NCBI GenBank assembly: GCA_035654655.1
Contig: DASRWI010000010.1
Coordinates: forward strand, 62,001 to 126,000
From: DASRWI01 sp035654655
Lineage (GTDB): Bacteria > Bacteroidota > Ignavibacteria > Ignavibacteriales > Ignavibacteriaceae
Direction: 5' to 3'
DNA: 64,000 nucleotides
In this document: positions 43,112 through 51,944 of the stretch, piece after piece
Position numbering within the stretch: the stretch's first letter is position 1
Layout: each line of letters begins with the position of its first letter
Position numbers and translations under genes: made by a program
The notes under the pieces: generated by a model
What the model was told of the DNA's origin: nothing
The model's database searches: none
The model's input: the letters and a program-made list of their open reading frames with translations, nothing else

Positions 43112-45175
43112 ATGAAACTCTTTTTACATATAATAATATTTATTTCTTTCATTACAAATGTATCTGCGCAATTTAAATTACCCGGTACTACTACAAGTCC
43201 ATACTTTAATGAACAAGTCGTAACTTTCACTTATTACCCAGAAATTAGAGTTCACTTAAATGCGCCTGCTATTGCAAATTATGATACAACCAAACCTACT
43301 TGTATAGCTCTATTTGCGCTTCCCAATGGAAATACAATTGAGCAAACAGTTGGGAAAATTATGCAGCCAGTAGATGATTGGCATTATGATATTCAACATA
43401 TAGGTGCACAGACTAGATTCATTAGAGAGCATAATAATGATTATAATCTTGTTACAATTTATTTAGAAACTACACAAAAAAGCTGGCCATCGTGGAAAGC
43501 AAAATATTTAAACCATGCTACTTTAATAAAAGGATTGGTTGAATATCTTAGGTCTTTATTTCCTGTTAATAATTATGTTGTATTAACAGGACATTCAGGC
43601 GGAGGAAGATTTACTTTTAGTTTTCTTGATGCTTTTTCTGAAATACCTTCTTATGTAAAAAGGATTTCATTCCTGGATAGTAACTATGGTTATGAAGATG
43701 TATATGGTAACAAAATTAAGAATTGGTTGTTAAATTCTGAGGAAAATTACTTAAGTGTTATTGCATATAATGATAGCATTGCATTATATAATGGCCAGCC
43801 GATTGTTAGTCCGACAGGAGGTACCTGGTACAGAAGCAGAGTAATGAAAAATTACTTATCCGGATATATACCATTCACAGATGCTGAAGACACTATCTTT
43901 ATAAAATACACTGCACTTAACGGGAGAGTAAAGTTCATATTGAAACATAATCCAACAAGAGCAATTCTTCATACTGTTCAAGTAGAAAAAAATGGATTTA
44001 TACAAGGTATGTTTTCCGGAACTTCCCCTGAAGAAGTTGGTTATATTTATTATGGAGATAGAGCCTATACAAGTCATATTCAAAATAATATAACCACAGT
44101 AAAGGAACTCTCAATTCCACCACGTTCATCGAGTGCTAAAATGGGTTCGCAGTTTATGCAGTTTGTTTTAAATATGAGTTTTACTGCACGTGAAAATGAA
44201 ATTTATAAAGAAATATCCACTGGTAACATTCCAAATTTTCTAAGACAGTTAATAACAATTGATACTGCTTTCAAAGATTTGAATGGTGCAAATCATACTG
44301 TAAGATATCAGGTGATGCCTGATTATCTAGCAATTGGTTCAGATTCTGATTTCTGTAGAATTCCAATGGGACCAATAACAGCACAAAAGATTTGCGATTT
44401 ATTTGGTGCTGTAATGCCTACAAGAAAAATGGTGGATAATATTTATAAGAAGAGTGAAATAAAATTAGCACCTTATCCTTATGCACCTGTTGGAAATCAA
44501 AATGAGTTAGTTCCAAAATTCATTGAGCATAATGCAAAGATTGAAGAACAAAGATTAGCTGCGGGTGGTTTACTTGGTCAGCTTACCGGTGGTACAAAAA
44601 AAGATGTTGTCCTTAGTAATAAAATTATTGATCCTGTAAGACCAAATCACGTTTGTATTTATGGCTGGCATCAATTAAATGGAGTTCCAATTCAACCATT
44701 AACAAATATACATGTTGATTCCTATGTCGATTATAGCCACGGAGTTAGATTATTAAACAATGAGGTTTTAATTGATGGTCAAATAAAACTTATAACAAAT
44801 ATTTTAAAAGATAATATTTTATATAAAATCTTTAGCGATGAAACAGGAGTAATGACTCAGCCAACTTATATCAGGACTACAACTGGAGTTGAAGAAGTTG
44901 AGGCTCAGGCAAATAATTATAATTTGTTACAGAACTATCCAAATCCTTTTAATCCTGATACAAATATTCGGTATAATGTTCCTGAAGATTCAAAAGTTAC
45001 GATAAAGATTTATGACATTCTTGGGAATGAAATTAAAGAATTAGTAAATGAAGAAAAACAGCAGGGTAGTTACACTATAAATTTTAATGCATCAGGATTA
45101 TCTAATGGAGTTTACATTTATAGAATTACTGCAGGTAATTTTACAGCAAGCAGGAAAATGATATTGTTAAAGTAA
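43112..45175 (+). CDS. T9SS-exported alpha/beta-hydrolase-like protein
   Basis: 687 residues. The signal peptide ends near residue 19 (NVSAQ). An alpha/beta-hydrolase-like part carries the nucleophile elbow GHSGGG (about 158-163). The last 80 residues form a type A sorting domain of the type IX secretion system: NYPNPFNPDTNIRYNVPE, KIYDILGNEI, GVYIYRITAG, ending SRKMILLK. It is thus exported across the outer membrane. The middle has no recognised family; substrate unknown. Monocistronic. Confidence 0.87.
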   Translation: MKLFLHIIIFISFITNVSAQFKLPGTTTSPYFNEQVVTFTYYPEIRVHLNAPAIANYDTTKPTCIALFALPNGNTIEQTVGKIMQPVDDWHYDIQHIGAQTRFIREHNNDYNLVTIYLETTQKSWPSWKAKYLNHATLIKGLVEYLRSLFPVNNYVVLTGHSGGGRFTFSFLDAFSEIPSYVKRISFLDSNYGYEDVYGNKIKNWLLNSEENYLSVIAYNDSIALYNGQPIVSPTGGTWYRSRVMKNYLSGYIPFTDAEDTIFIKYTALNGRVKFILKHNPTRAILHTVQVEKNGFIQGMFSGTSPEEVGYIYYGDRAYTSHIQNNITTVKELSIPPRSSSAKMGSQFMQFVLNMSFTARENEIYKEISTGNIPNFLRQLITIDTAFKDLNGANHTVRYQVMPDYLAIGSDSDFCRIPMGPITAQKICDLFGAVMPTRKMVDNIYKKSEIKLAPYPYAPVGNQNELVPKFIEHNAKIEEQRLAAGGLLGQLTGGTKKDVVLSNKIIDPVRPNHVCIYGWHQLNGVPIQPLTNIHVDSYVDYSHGVRLLNNEVLIDGQIKLITNILKDNILYKIFSDETGVMTQPTYIRTTTGVEEVEAQANNYNLLQNYPNPFNPDTNIRYNVPEDSKVTIKIYDILGNEIKELVNEEKQQGSYTINFNASGLSNGVYIYRITAGNFTASRKMILLK

Positions 45176-45180
45176 AAGAA

Positions 45181-45309
45181 TTACTTATTATCTAAAAAAT
45201 TTTGTTTACCTTTTTCATTCTTTTTATCTCTTTTTGCTGCCTTCTTTTCTTTCATAGTTTTGGTTGCTGTTTTTTTAGTACTTTTTTTAGAATCCTGACC
45301 TTTACTCAT
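45181..45309 (-). CDS. small lysine-rich protein (42 aa)
   Basis: 42 residues, MSKGQDSKKSTKKTATKTMK followed by EKKAAKRDKKNEKGKQN and FLDNK. About 40 percent lysine. Similar short basic proteins (starting MAKGQ/MSKGQ) are common in bacteria and unnamed; nucleic-acid binding is possible. A ribosome site GAGG lies six bases before the ATG. Confidence 0.7.
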   Translation of the reverse strand: MSKGQDSKKSTKKTATKTMKEKKAAKRDKKNEKGKQNFLDNK

Positions 45310-45371
45310 TTTATACCTCAGAGATTAAGAAAAAATTATTAGTAATATTAATGTAAAATAAAATGTTGTAA

Positions 45372-45403
45372 ATTAAAAGAGGCTTATCATTTCGGATAAG
45401 CCT
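45372..45403 (-). terminator. terminator of the dehydrogenase/HD operon
   Basis: Stem AGGCTTATC/GATAAGCCT with a six-base loop; on the minus strand a TCTTTTAATTT tail follows. It lies just after the HD-domain gene. Confidence 0.85.
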
Positions 45404-45410
45404 AATTTAT

Positions 45411-45941
45411 TTATTTGAAAGGTTCAAAAGAAACAAAATCAGCATGATGCACAATTATTGCTTCAGTACTGCGTGCTCCTAAATCTCCTTCTTTAGAATG
45501 GTAAGCAATTATATGCTGAACTTCAGGCGGAAGCCCAAACCTATCTGCTATAGCAACACCACTAAAAGGGTGACGAAGCATTTTACCTGCTTTACTCGTG
45601 GTAAGTTTTCCATCAACTTTGTCGTACTCAATTAATTTACCTACATCAATCAAGATAGCACCAGATATTAAAAGGTCCATATCAATCTTAATTTCATCAC
45701 CAAAGTTAGTCTTCATCGTATTTGCAATATCAACGGAAAGCTTTACACAGGTTCTTTTATGATTCATAAAAGAAACATTACAATTTTTAATAAGTAAAGA
45801 AAATGGAATTACCTCTAAGTCTTCAGGAGTAAGTACACTATTTTCAATAGCATACATCCAGCAATTTAAAGTTTTTTCCCTTAGACTTTCATCTTTTATC
45901 CAATTTATTTCAGGCCATATATTTAATACTTTTTTTCTCAT
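45411..45941 (-). CDS. HD-domain protein with altered HD motif
   Basis: 176 residues, cytoplasmic. The HD-phosphohydrolase frame is clear: H61 (NHKRTCVKLSVDIA), then LLISGAILIDVGKLIEYD, LRHPFSGVAIADRFGLP, IIAYHSKEGD and EAIIVHHADFVSFEPF. At the motif itself the sequence is I98-D99 instead of His-Asp, so one metal ligand is missing and activity may be changed or lost. It follows the dehydrogenase gene after 10 bases and is cotranscribed. Confidence 0.85.
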   Translation of the reverse strand: MRKKVLNIWPEINWIKDESLREKTLNCWMYAIENSVLTPEDLEVIPFSLLIKNCNVSFMNHKRTCVKLSVDIANTMKTNFGDEIKIDMDLLISGAILIDVGKLIEYDKVDGKLTTSKAGKMLRHPFSGVAIADRFGLPPEVQHIIAYHSKEGDLGARSTEAIIVHHADFVSFEPFK

Positions 45942-45951
45942 TTTTTAACCT

Positions 45952-47130
45952 TTATAAATTAGCAATAATAGCATCAGTCATCTGCTGAGTTGTGCAGGCA
46001 CCTTTTGAAAATACGTCTGGACCACCTTTTAGCTTCATCATATCATAAGTTTTAACTTTACCTTCTTCAACTACATATGCAATAGCTTTTCTAATTTTAT
46101 CTGCTTTAGCTTTTTCTCCAATATGGTCTAACATCATACAAGCACTAAGTATCATTGCAATAGGATTAACAATAGAAGGATTTAATTCCTGATATTTTGG
46201 AGCAGAGCCATGAGTGGGTTCAAAAACAGAAACTTCTTCACCAAGGTTAGCACTGCATGCAAATCCTAATCCGCCAACTAAACCAGCAAAACCATCACTT
46301 ATAATATCACCAAACATATTTTCAGCAACAATTACTCCATAGGTTTCTGGATTCTTGGTCAACCACATCATTTGAGCATCAATGTTAGTATCCCATAATG
46401 CAATACCAGGATATTCTTTAGCTATAGCCTTAGCTTCATTAAACATCATTCCTGAAGTTTCCCTCAAAACGTTTGGCTTTTCGCAGCAAGTAACATTTGA
46501 ATAACCATATTTTTTTGCGTACTCAAATGCTGCACGGATAATTCTTCTGCAGGCATTACGTGACATGATTCTAGTTGAAATAGCTAAATCTTCATTAGGC
46601 ACATTTTTAAAAGCTTTCATTTTTGGATGTGTTTCAAGAGCATCTCTTACTTGTTTAGGAGGATTAGTCCATTCAACACCGGCATATAATCCTTCTGTAT
46701 TTTGTCTGAAAATAACAGCATTAACTAAAGGTTCTTCAAAGCCACCATCTTTCCTTAAAATAAAATTTAATGGATTACCCTTAAATGATTGGCAAGGTCT
46801 AATACAAATATCTAAGTTAAAGATCTGTCTTAGTGAAACGATAGGACTAAAATAAACATAGCCTTTATCTCTTAAAGAAGGGTCTAATTCTTTTGCAGCA
46901 GCATCTTTCGGTTTGCTTGTAATAGCTCCGAATAATCCAATTTTATGTTCTGATAATAAATCAATTGTTCTTTGAGGTAATGCATTACCTTCGGAACACC
47001 AAAAATCCCAACCAATGTCTCCATGAACGTATTCAGCATCAAAACCAACAGCATTTAGAACTTTAATAGATTCAGGTAAAACAGTTTTACCAATACCATC
47101 TCCGGGAAGTGCAACTATAGTTCTTGACAT
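45952..47130 (-). CDS. isocitrate/isopropylmalate dehydrogenase family protein
   Basis: 392-residue beta-decarboxylating dehydrogenase. ALPGDGIGKTVLPES at the start, VIFRQNTEGLYAGVEW and the metal site DTNIDAQMMWLTKNPE, plus DIISDGFAGLVGGLGFACSAN and the cofactor region VFEPTHGSAPKYQ, are typical. It belongs to the NAD-type isocitrate/isopropylmalate group. I cannot decide the substrate, because the substrate-selecting loop (SPIVSLRQIFNLDICIRP) matches neither classic form well. An HD-domain gene follows in the operon. Confidence 0.88.
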   Translation of the reverse strand: MSRTIVALPGDGIGKTVLPESIKVLNAVGFDAEYVHGDIGWDFWCSEGNALPQRTIDLLSEHKIGLFGAITSKPKDAAAKELDPSLRDKGYVYFSPIVSLRQIFNLDICIRPCQSFKGNPLNFILRKDGGFEEPLVNAVIFRQNTEGLYAGVEWTNPPKQVRDALETHPKMKAFKNVPNEDLAISTRIMSRNACRRIIRAAFEYAKKYGYSNVTCCEKPNVLRETSGMMFNEAKAIAKEYPGIALWDTNIDAQMMWLTKNPETYGVIVAENMFGDIISDGFAGLVGGLGFACSANLGEEVSVFEPTHGSAPKYQELNPSIVNPIAMILSACMMLDHIGEKAKADKIRKAIAYVVEEGKVKTYDMMKLKGGPDVFSKGACTTQQMTDAIIANL

Positions 47131-47329
47131 ATTAAGATTAACCTTTATAAATTTTATAAATTACTCATCAAAATTATATATTAAAAAGTTCAAAATAAAA
47201 TTTATTTTTCTCATAGAAAGAGCATTTTTTAAGTTCTTTTTTTGTTTGATAATATTTATATTAACATTAAATGAATATTTAACAACTTTTCATTAATAGC
47301 AATAAAAACTCAATAAAAATAGGTTACGC

Positions 47330-50314
47330 TTGAAAGAAAAATTAGATAATCCTGTAAAAGAAGAATTTAATAATTATAATCATTTCTTTTTAGGAACTCA
47401 AGAAATTTTTAAGTTTATATATGAATTATCAATCGATGGTATGCGCCTACTGGATGAAAATGGTATTATTGTACTATGTAATGATGCTTATGCAGAGCTT
47501 TTATCTAAAAAGAAAGAAGAACTTATTGGGAAACACTTCAGTGTAGCTTATGATCCATCTTTCCGAGAACAAATAACAAAAAAATTTGAAGAATATTTTG
47601 TTAATAGGGAAGATGAAAGAAGATTTGAATCAGTAAGACCTTTATGGAATGGGAATATTCTGAATCTTGAAGTTTCAAATTCTTTTATTGAAGTAAGTGA
47701 TAAAGTTTTTATGCTTAGCATTGTTAGAGATTTGGCAGAGCGTAAAGCAAATGAAAAATTATTAAAAAAGAAAGATGCTCTACTTCAAGGGATTGCTGAT
47801 GCAACCAGAACTTTGATTTCTTCAAATGATCCGGAAATTGCTTTTAATGAAGCTCTTAAGATATTAGGGCAGGCTGCTGAAGTTGACAGGGTATATATTT
47901 ATAAACACCTTGTAATGGAAGATACTCAGGAAACTTATGTCAAACTTCTTTATGAATGGGCAGCACCAGGAATTGAAAACCAAATTAAAAATAATGCACT
48001 TCAACGTTTATCATATTCAAGATTTGAAAATCTTCAATTTTATAAAAACTTTTCTGAAGGTAAATCATTAAAATTTTTGATTAATCAATTGCCAAAAGAT
48101 GAACAATCTTTGTTCATTGATAAAAATATTAAATCAATAATTCTTGTTCCTATTCTAATTGGTAATGATTACTGGGGATTTATTGGTTTTGATGATTGCA
48201 CAAAGAGTAGGGAATGGAGTGATAATGAAGAATCGTTATTAGTTACAACAGCTTCTTCATTAGGTGCAGTAACAAAGAGAAATAATATTCTTAACGAACT
48301 TGTTGCTAAAAATCAGGAATTAGATATTGCTATTAAAAAAGCAGAAATAGCAGTTAAAGCCAAAAGTGACTTTCTTGCACTTATGAGTCACGAAATTAGA
48401 ACACCGATGAATGGTGTTATTGGTATGACCAGCCTTTTGTTTGATACTGAGTTGGATGATGAGCAAAAAGAATATGTTAATACTATTCGTTTAAGTGGAG
48501 ACCAGTTATTAGTTATAATAAATGATATTCTGGATTTTTCAAAAATTGAATCTGAAAAATTAGAATTAGAAAATCAGGCTTTTGATTTACGAGAATGTAT
48601 TGAAGACTCGTTGGACCTTATTGCTCCTAAAGCTTCTGAAAAAGGCTTGGACTTAGCTTACATTGTTGATAATAATACTCCTTATTCGATTATTGGTGAT
48701 GTTACAAGATTAAGACAAATATTAACCAACCTGATTAGTAATGCAATTAAATTTACGAATGAAGGTGAAGTACTTGTTTCTGTCACTGCTGAAAAGCATA
48801 ATGATAATGAGTTTGAAATAAAATTTGAAATTAAAGATACCGGTATTGGTATTCCTGAAGATAAAATGCATAGATTGTTCCAATCATTCAGTCAGGTTGA
48901 TTCCTCAACTACAAGAACCCATGGTGGAACTGGTCTTGGATTAGCAATAAGCAGAAAATTGGCTATAATGATGGGGGGAGAAATGTGGGTTAAAAGTGAA
49001 GTTGAAATGGGCTCTTCTTTCTTTTTTACCATCAAGGCAGTTGCATTAGAAACTACATCTAAAAAATATTTTACTGGTTTAGATTCTAATTTAAAAAATA
49101 AGAGAGTTCTAATTGTTGATGATAATAAAACTAACAGAAGAATTCTTGAAGTTCAAACATCTAATTGGGGAATGGTTCCGACTTCTTTTAGTACTCCTTA
49201 TGAAGCTTTAGATTCTCTAAGTATAGACACTTACGATATTGCGTTGATTGACTTTCAAATGCCCGTAATGAATGGAATTACTTTATCGGGTGAAATGAGA
49301 AAACTGGATAATGGTGTCAATCTTCCAATAATAATCATTACATCTATTGGTAAGAAGGAAGAAAATTTTGAAAACACAACAGCAGATATTGCTGCTATTA
49401 TTACTAAACCCATTAAGCAATATCAATTATATGAAAATTTGATTACGGTACTAAATGGTAATCGAAAAGCTAAGAGAAAAGAAAAAAGAAGTTCATTACA
49501 AATTCAAGATAAAAAATATTTAAAGATTTTACTTGCTGAAGATAATGTAGTTAACCAAAAAGTTGCTCTTAAACTTTTAGAGAAGATGGGATACAGAGCA
49601 GATATAGCAGCTAATGGTTTGGAAGTTTTAGAGGCAGTTAAGAAAATCCATTATGATATTATCTTTATGGACATTTTAATGCCAGAAATGGATGGTTATG
49701 AAACTACAAAGTATTTGATTAAAGAAGTATCTGATACTATCAGACCTAAAATTATTGCTATGACTGCTAATGCAATGTCCGGTGATAAGGAAAAATGTTT
49801 AGAAATAGGGATGGATGATTTTATTAGTAAACCTGTTAAGATTGAGGAACTTCAGGAGGTACTAATAAGATGGGGAAATATTATTTATAATGAAAAAGAT
49901 TATGCAATAAATAAATTAATCAACAATAGGGTTGCATTAGGATTTGTTGATGAAAATAAAATATCATTTCTAAATGATTTAACAAATGAAGATGATATAA
50001 TTTTCTTTATTGAATTATTAAATGACTACATAATTGACCTTCCCAAAATTATTAATGATATAATTACTTCAATAAGAAATCACGATACTAATTTGCTTTT
50101 GTTTTATGCACATAAACTTAAAGGCAGCAGTTCAACATTAGGTATTGAATCATTAGGAATAATCTGTTCAAAGCTTGAAGATGCTGCTAAAAAAGGCATT
50201 GTTGATGATAAGGTATTTGACTTAGGTGATGAATTAGAAAGATTATTCGAAGTAGTTATAAGAGAACTTCATACCATTAAACAAAAATATAAAAAAAATT
50301 ATATTCGTAATTAA
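47330..50314 (+). CDS. hybrid sensor kinase: PAS-GAF-HisKA-HATPase-REC-REC-HPt
   Basis: 994 residues, soluble. PAS (about 25-140), GAF (about 155-325), HisKA with H354 (SHEIRTPMNG), HATPase with NLISNAIKFTNEG and GTGLGLAISRKL. REC1 (about 590-705, phosphoacceptor in LIDFQMPVMNG), REC2 (about 722-840, in FMDILMPEMDG) and HPt with AHKLKGSSSTLG near 930 follow. All four phosphorelay residues look intact. TTG start preceded by AGG eight bases upstream; no better start lies before the PAS. A DNA methyltransferase gene abuts it. Confidence 0.93.
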   Translation: MKEKLDNPVKEEFNNYNHFFLGTQEIFKFIYELSIDGMRLLDENGIIVLCNDAYAELLSKKKEELIGKHFSVAYDPSFREQITKKFEEYFVNREDERRFESVRPLWNGNILNLEVSNSFIEVSDKVFMLSIVRDLAERKANEKLLKKKDALLQGIADATRTLISSNDPEIAFNEALKILGQAAEVDRVYIYKHLVMEDTQETYVKLLYEWAAPGIENQIKNNALQRLSYSRFENLQFYKNFSEGKSLKFLINQLPKDEQSLFIDKNIKSIILVPILIGNDYWGFIGFDDCTKSREWSDNEESLLVTTASSLGAVTKRNNILNELVAKNQELDIAIKKAEIAVKAKSDFLALMSHEIRTPMNGVIGMTSLLFDTELDDEQKEYVNTIRLSGDQLLVIINDILDFSKIESEKLELENQAFDLRECIEDSLDLIAPKASEKGLDLAYIVDNNTPYSIIGDVTRLRQILTNLISNAIKFTNEGEVLVSVTAEKHNDNEFEIKFEIKDTGIGIPEDKMHRLFQSFSQVDSSTTRTHGGTGLGLAISRKLAIMMGGEMWVKSEVEMGSSFFFTIKAVALETTSKKYFTGLDSNLKNKRVLIVDDNKTNRRILEVQTSNWGMVPTSFSTPYEALDSLSIDTYDIALIDFQMPVMNGITLSGEMRKLDNGVNLPIIIITSIGKKEENFENTTADIAAIITKPIKQYQLYENLITVLNGNRKAKRKEKRSSLQIQDKKYLKILLAEDNVVNQKVALKLLEKMGYRADIAANGLEVLEAVKKIHYDIIFMDILMPEMDGYETTKYLIKEVSDTIRPKIIAMTANAMSGDKEKCLEIGMDDFISKPVKIEELQEVLIRWGNIIYNEKDYAINKLINNRVALGFVDENKISFLNDLTNEDDIIFFIELLNDYIIDLPKIINDIITSIRNHDTNLLLFYAHKLKGSSSTLGIESLGIICSKLEDAAKKGIVDDKVFDLGDELERLFEVVIRELHTIKQKYKKNYIRN

Positions 50315-51265
50315 ATGATTGAAAAAGTAAGGGCAAAATATAATAGAACTCTTTTAATTCAACCAAATGAAATTGAAGTTCTTAAAAAAAATATCATTAC
50401 TTTAAAAGATAATATCCCTTATAATGAAGTAATAAATAAAATTATTAATCAGGATTTATTTAATGCCTTAGAATATCTTCCTAGTAATTTTGTTGATTTA
50501 ATGATAATAGACCCTCCGTATAATCTTCATAAAACTTTTAACGGTTCAAAGTTCAAGGAAATGGATGAATTGAGTTATGAGCTATGGATAGATTCTTGGT
50601 TATGCAATTTAATTCGATTATTAAAACCAAATGCTTCTGTTTATTTATGCTGCGATTGGAAATCATCTAATGCCATTTATAACATTGCAAAGAAATATTT
50701 TAAGATTCAGAATAGAATAACCTGGGAAAGAGAAAAGGGAAGAGGTGCCAAAAAGAATTGGAAAAATTGTTCAGAAGATATTTGGTTTTGTACATTAAAT
50801 GATGAATATATTTTCAATGTAGATGATGTTAAAATAAAAAGAAAAGTATTAGCACCTTACAGAAATAATGATGGTGATCCAAAAGACTGGTTAGAAGATA
50901 ATGACAAAAAATACAGAATGACCTTTCCATCTAATTTTTGGAATGACATTACTGTTCCATTCTGGTCAATGCCTGAAAATACGGACCATCCAACTCAAAA
51001 ACCTGAGAAACTTTATGCCAAATTAATTTTGGCAAGTTCAAATAAAGGAGATGTTGTATTTGATCCTTTTGCCGGTTCCGGTACAACAGCATCAACTGCA
51101 ATAAAATTGGAACGCAATTTTGTTTGTATTGAATTAGATGAGCATTATTGCAATTTAGCATCCAAAAGAGTTGAATTGGCAAAAGAAGAAAAAAATATCC
51201 AAGGTTTTGATGGAACTCATTTTTGGGAAAGAAATACATTATCTGAAATGAATAAAGTAAAGTAA
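50315..51265 (+). CDS. solitary DNA adenine methyltransferase (beta class)
   Basis: 316 residues. Catalytic motif DPPY at residues 66-69 (IIDPPYNLHKTF) comes before the AdoMet motif DPFAGSGTT at 250-258, the order of beta-class N6-adenine (or N4-cytosine) enzymes. PTQKPEKLYAKLI is also typical. No restriction endonuclease gene lies nearby. The ATG follows the kinase stop directly with no ribosome site of its own, so translation is likely coupled to the kinase. Target sequence unknown. Confidence 0.92.
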   Translation: MIEKVRAKYNRTLLIQPNEIEVLKKNIITLKDNIPYNEVINKIINQDLFNALEYLPSNFVDLMIIDPPYNLHKTFNGSKFKEMDELSYELWIDSWLCNLIRLLKPNASVYLCCDWKSSNAIYNIAKKYFKIQNRITWEREKGRGAKKNWKNCSEDIWFCTLNDEYIFNVDDVKIKRKVLAPYRNNDGDPKDWLEDNDKKYRMTFPSNFWNDITVPFWSMPENTDHPTQKPEKLYAKLILASSNKGDVVFDPFAGSGTTASTAIKLERNFVCIELDEHYCNLASKRVELAKEEKNIQGFDGTHFWERNTLSEMNKVK

Positions 51266-51266
51266 C

Positions 51267-51944
51267 TTACTTAATAAATTTATAACCTGTTGTATGTATT
51301 GTAATAAAATGCACGGGGTGTGTATAGTCAGGTTCTAATTTTTTCCTTAATGATAAAACATAATTATCAATTGTCCGTGTAGTAGGGAAATGATCATATC
51401 CCCAAACTTCATTCAATAATTGATCTCTGCTTAAAACTTCTGCTTCATGTTCAATAAAATACTTTAATAATTTAAGTTCAGTAACTGTCAAAAATATTGA
51501 TTCAGTTTCTTTTGTAACTTCATTATTCTTAAAATTTACTTTTATATTGCCGAATGTAATTAGGTCATCGTGAGGTCTATTCTCAGCTCTTCTTATAAGT
51601 GCGTTAACTCTTGCAAGTAATTCACGAATGCTGAATGGTTTCGTTACATAATCATCTGCACCTATTTCTAATCCTAAAACTTTATCTATTTCATTAGCTT
51701 TACTCGTTAACATTAAAATGGGTTTTTGAACATTGTTTATCCTAAGTTCTTTGCAAATTTCAAATCCATTTTTTGAGGGAAGCATAAGGTCAAGAATCAT
51801 TAAATCAAAATCCTTTTTTAAGGCTTCATTATAACCAACACTTCCATCATTAATAGTTTTTACATTGAACTTTTCATTCTTAAATGCAATTTCCAAACCA
51901 TTAGAAATTGAAGGGTCATCTTCAATTATTAATATTTTCTTCAT
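51267..51944 (-). CDS. response regulator, OmpR/PhoB family
   Basis: 225 residues: receiver domain (EDDPSISNGL, phosphoacceptor in LMILDLMLPSKNG, K in VTKPF) and winged-helix DNA-binding domain (LLNEVWGYDHFPTTRTIDNY, ending HTTGYKF). It overlaps the upstream kinase gene by 23 bases and is surely its partner. Confidence 0.94.
   Translation of the reverse strand: MKKILIIEDDPSISNGLEIAFKNEKFNVKTINDGSVGYNEALKKDFDLMILDLMLPSKNGFEICKELRINNVQKPILMLTSKANEIDKVLGLEIGADDYVTKPFSIRELLARVNALIRRAENRPHDDLITFGNIKVNFKNNEVTKETESIFLTVTELKLLKYFIEHEAEVLSRDQLLNEVWGYDHFPTTRTIDNYVLSLRKKLEPDYTHPVHFITIHTTGYKFIK

Noticed and set aside
50315..51265. Restriction-modification system
   Set aside because: The methyltransferase has no endonuclease or specificity gene on either side.
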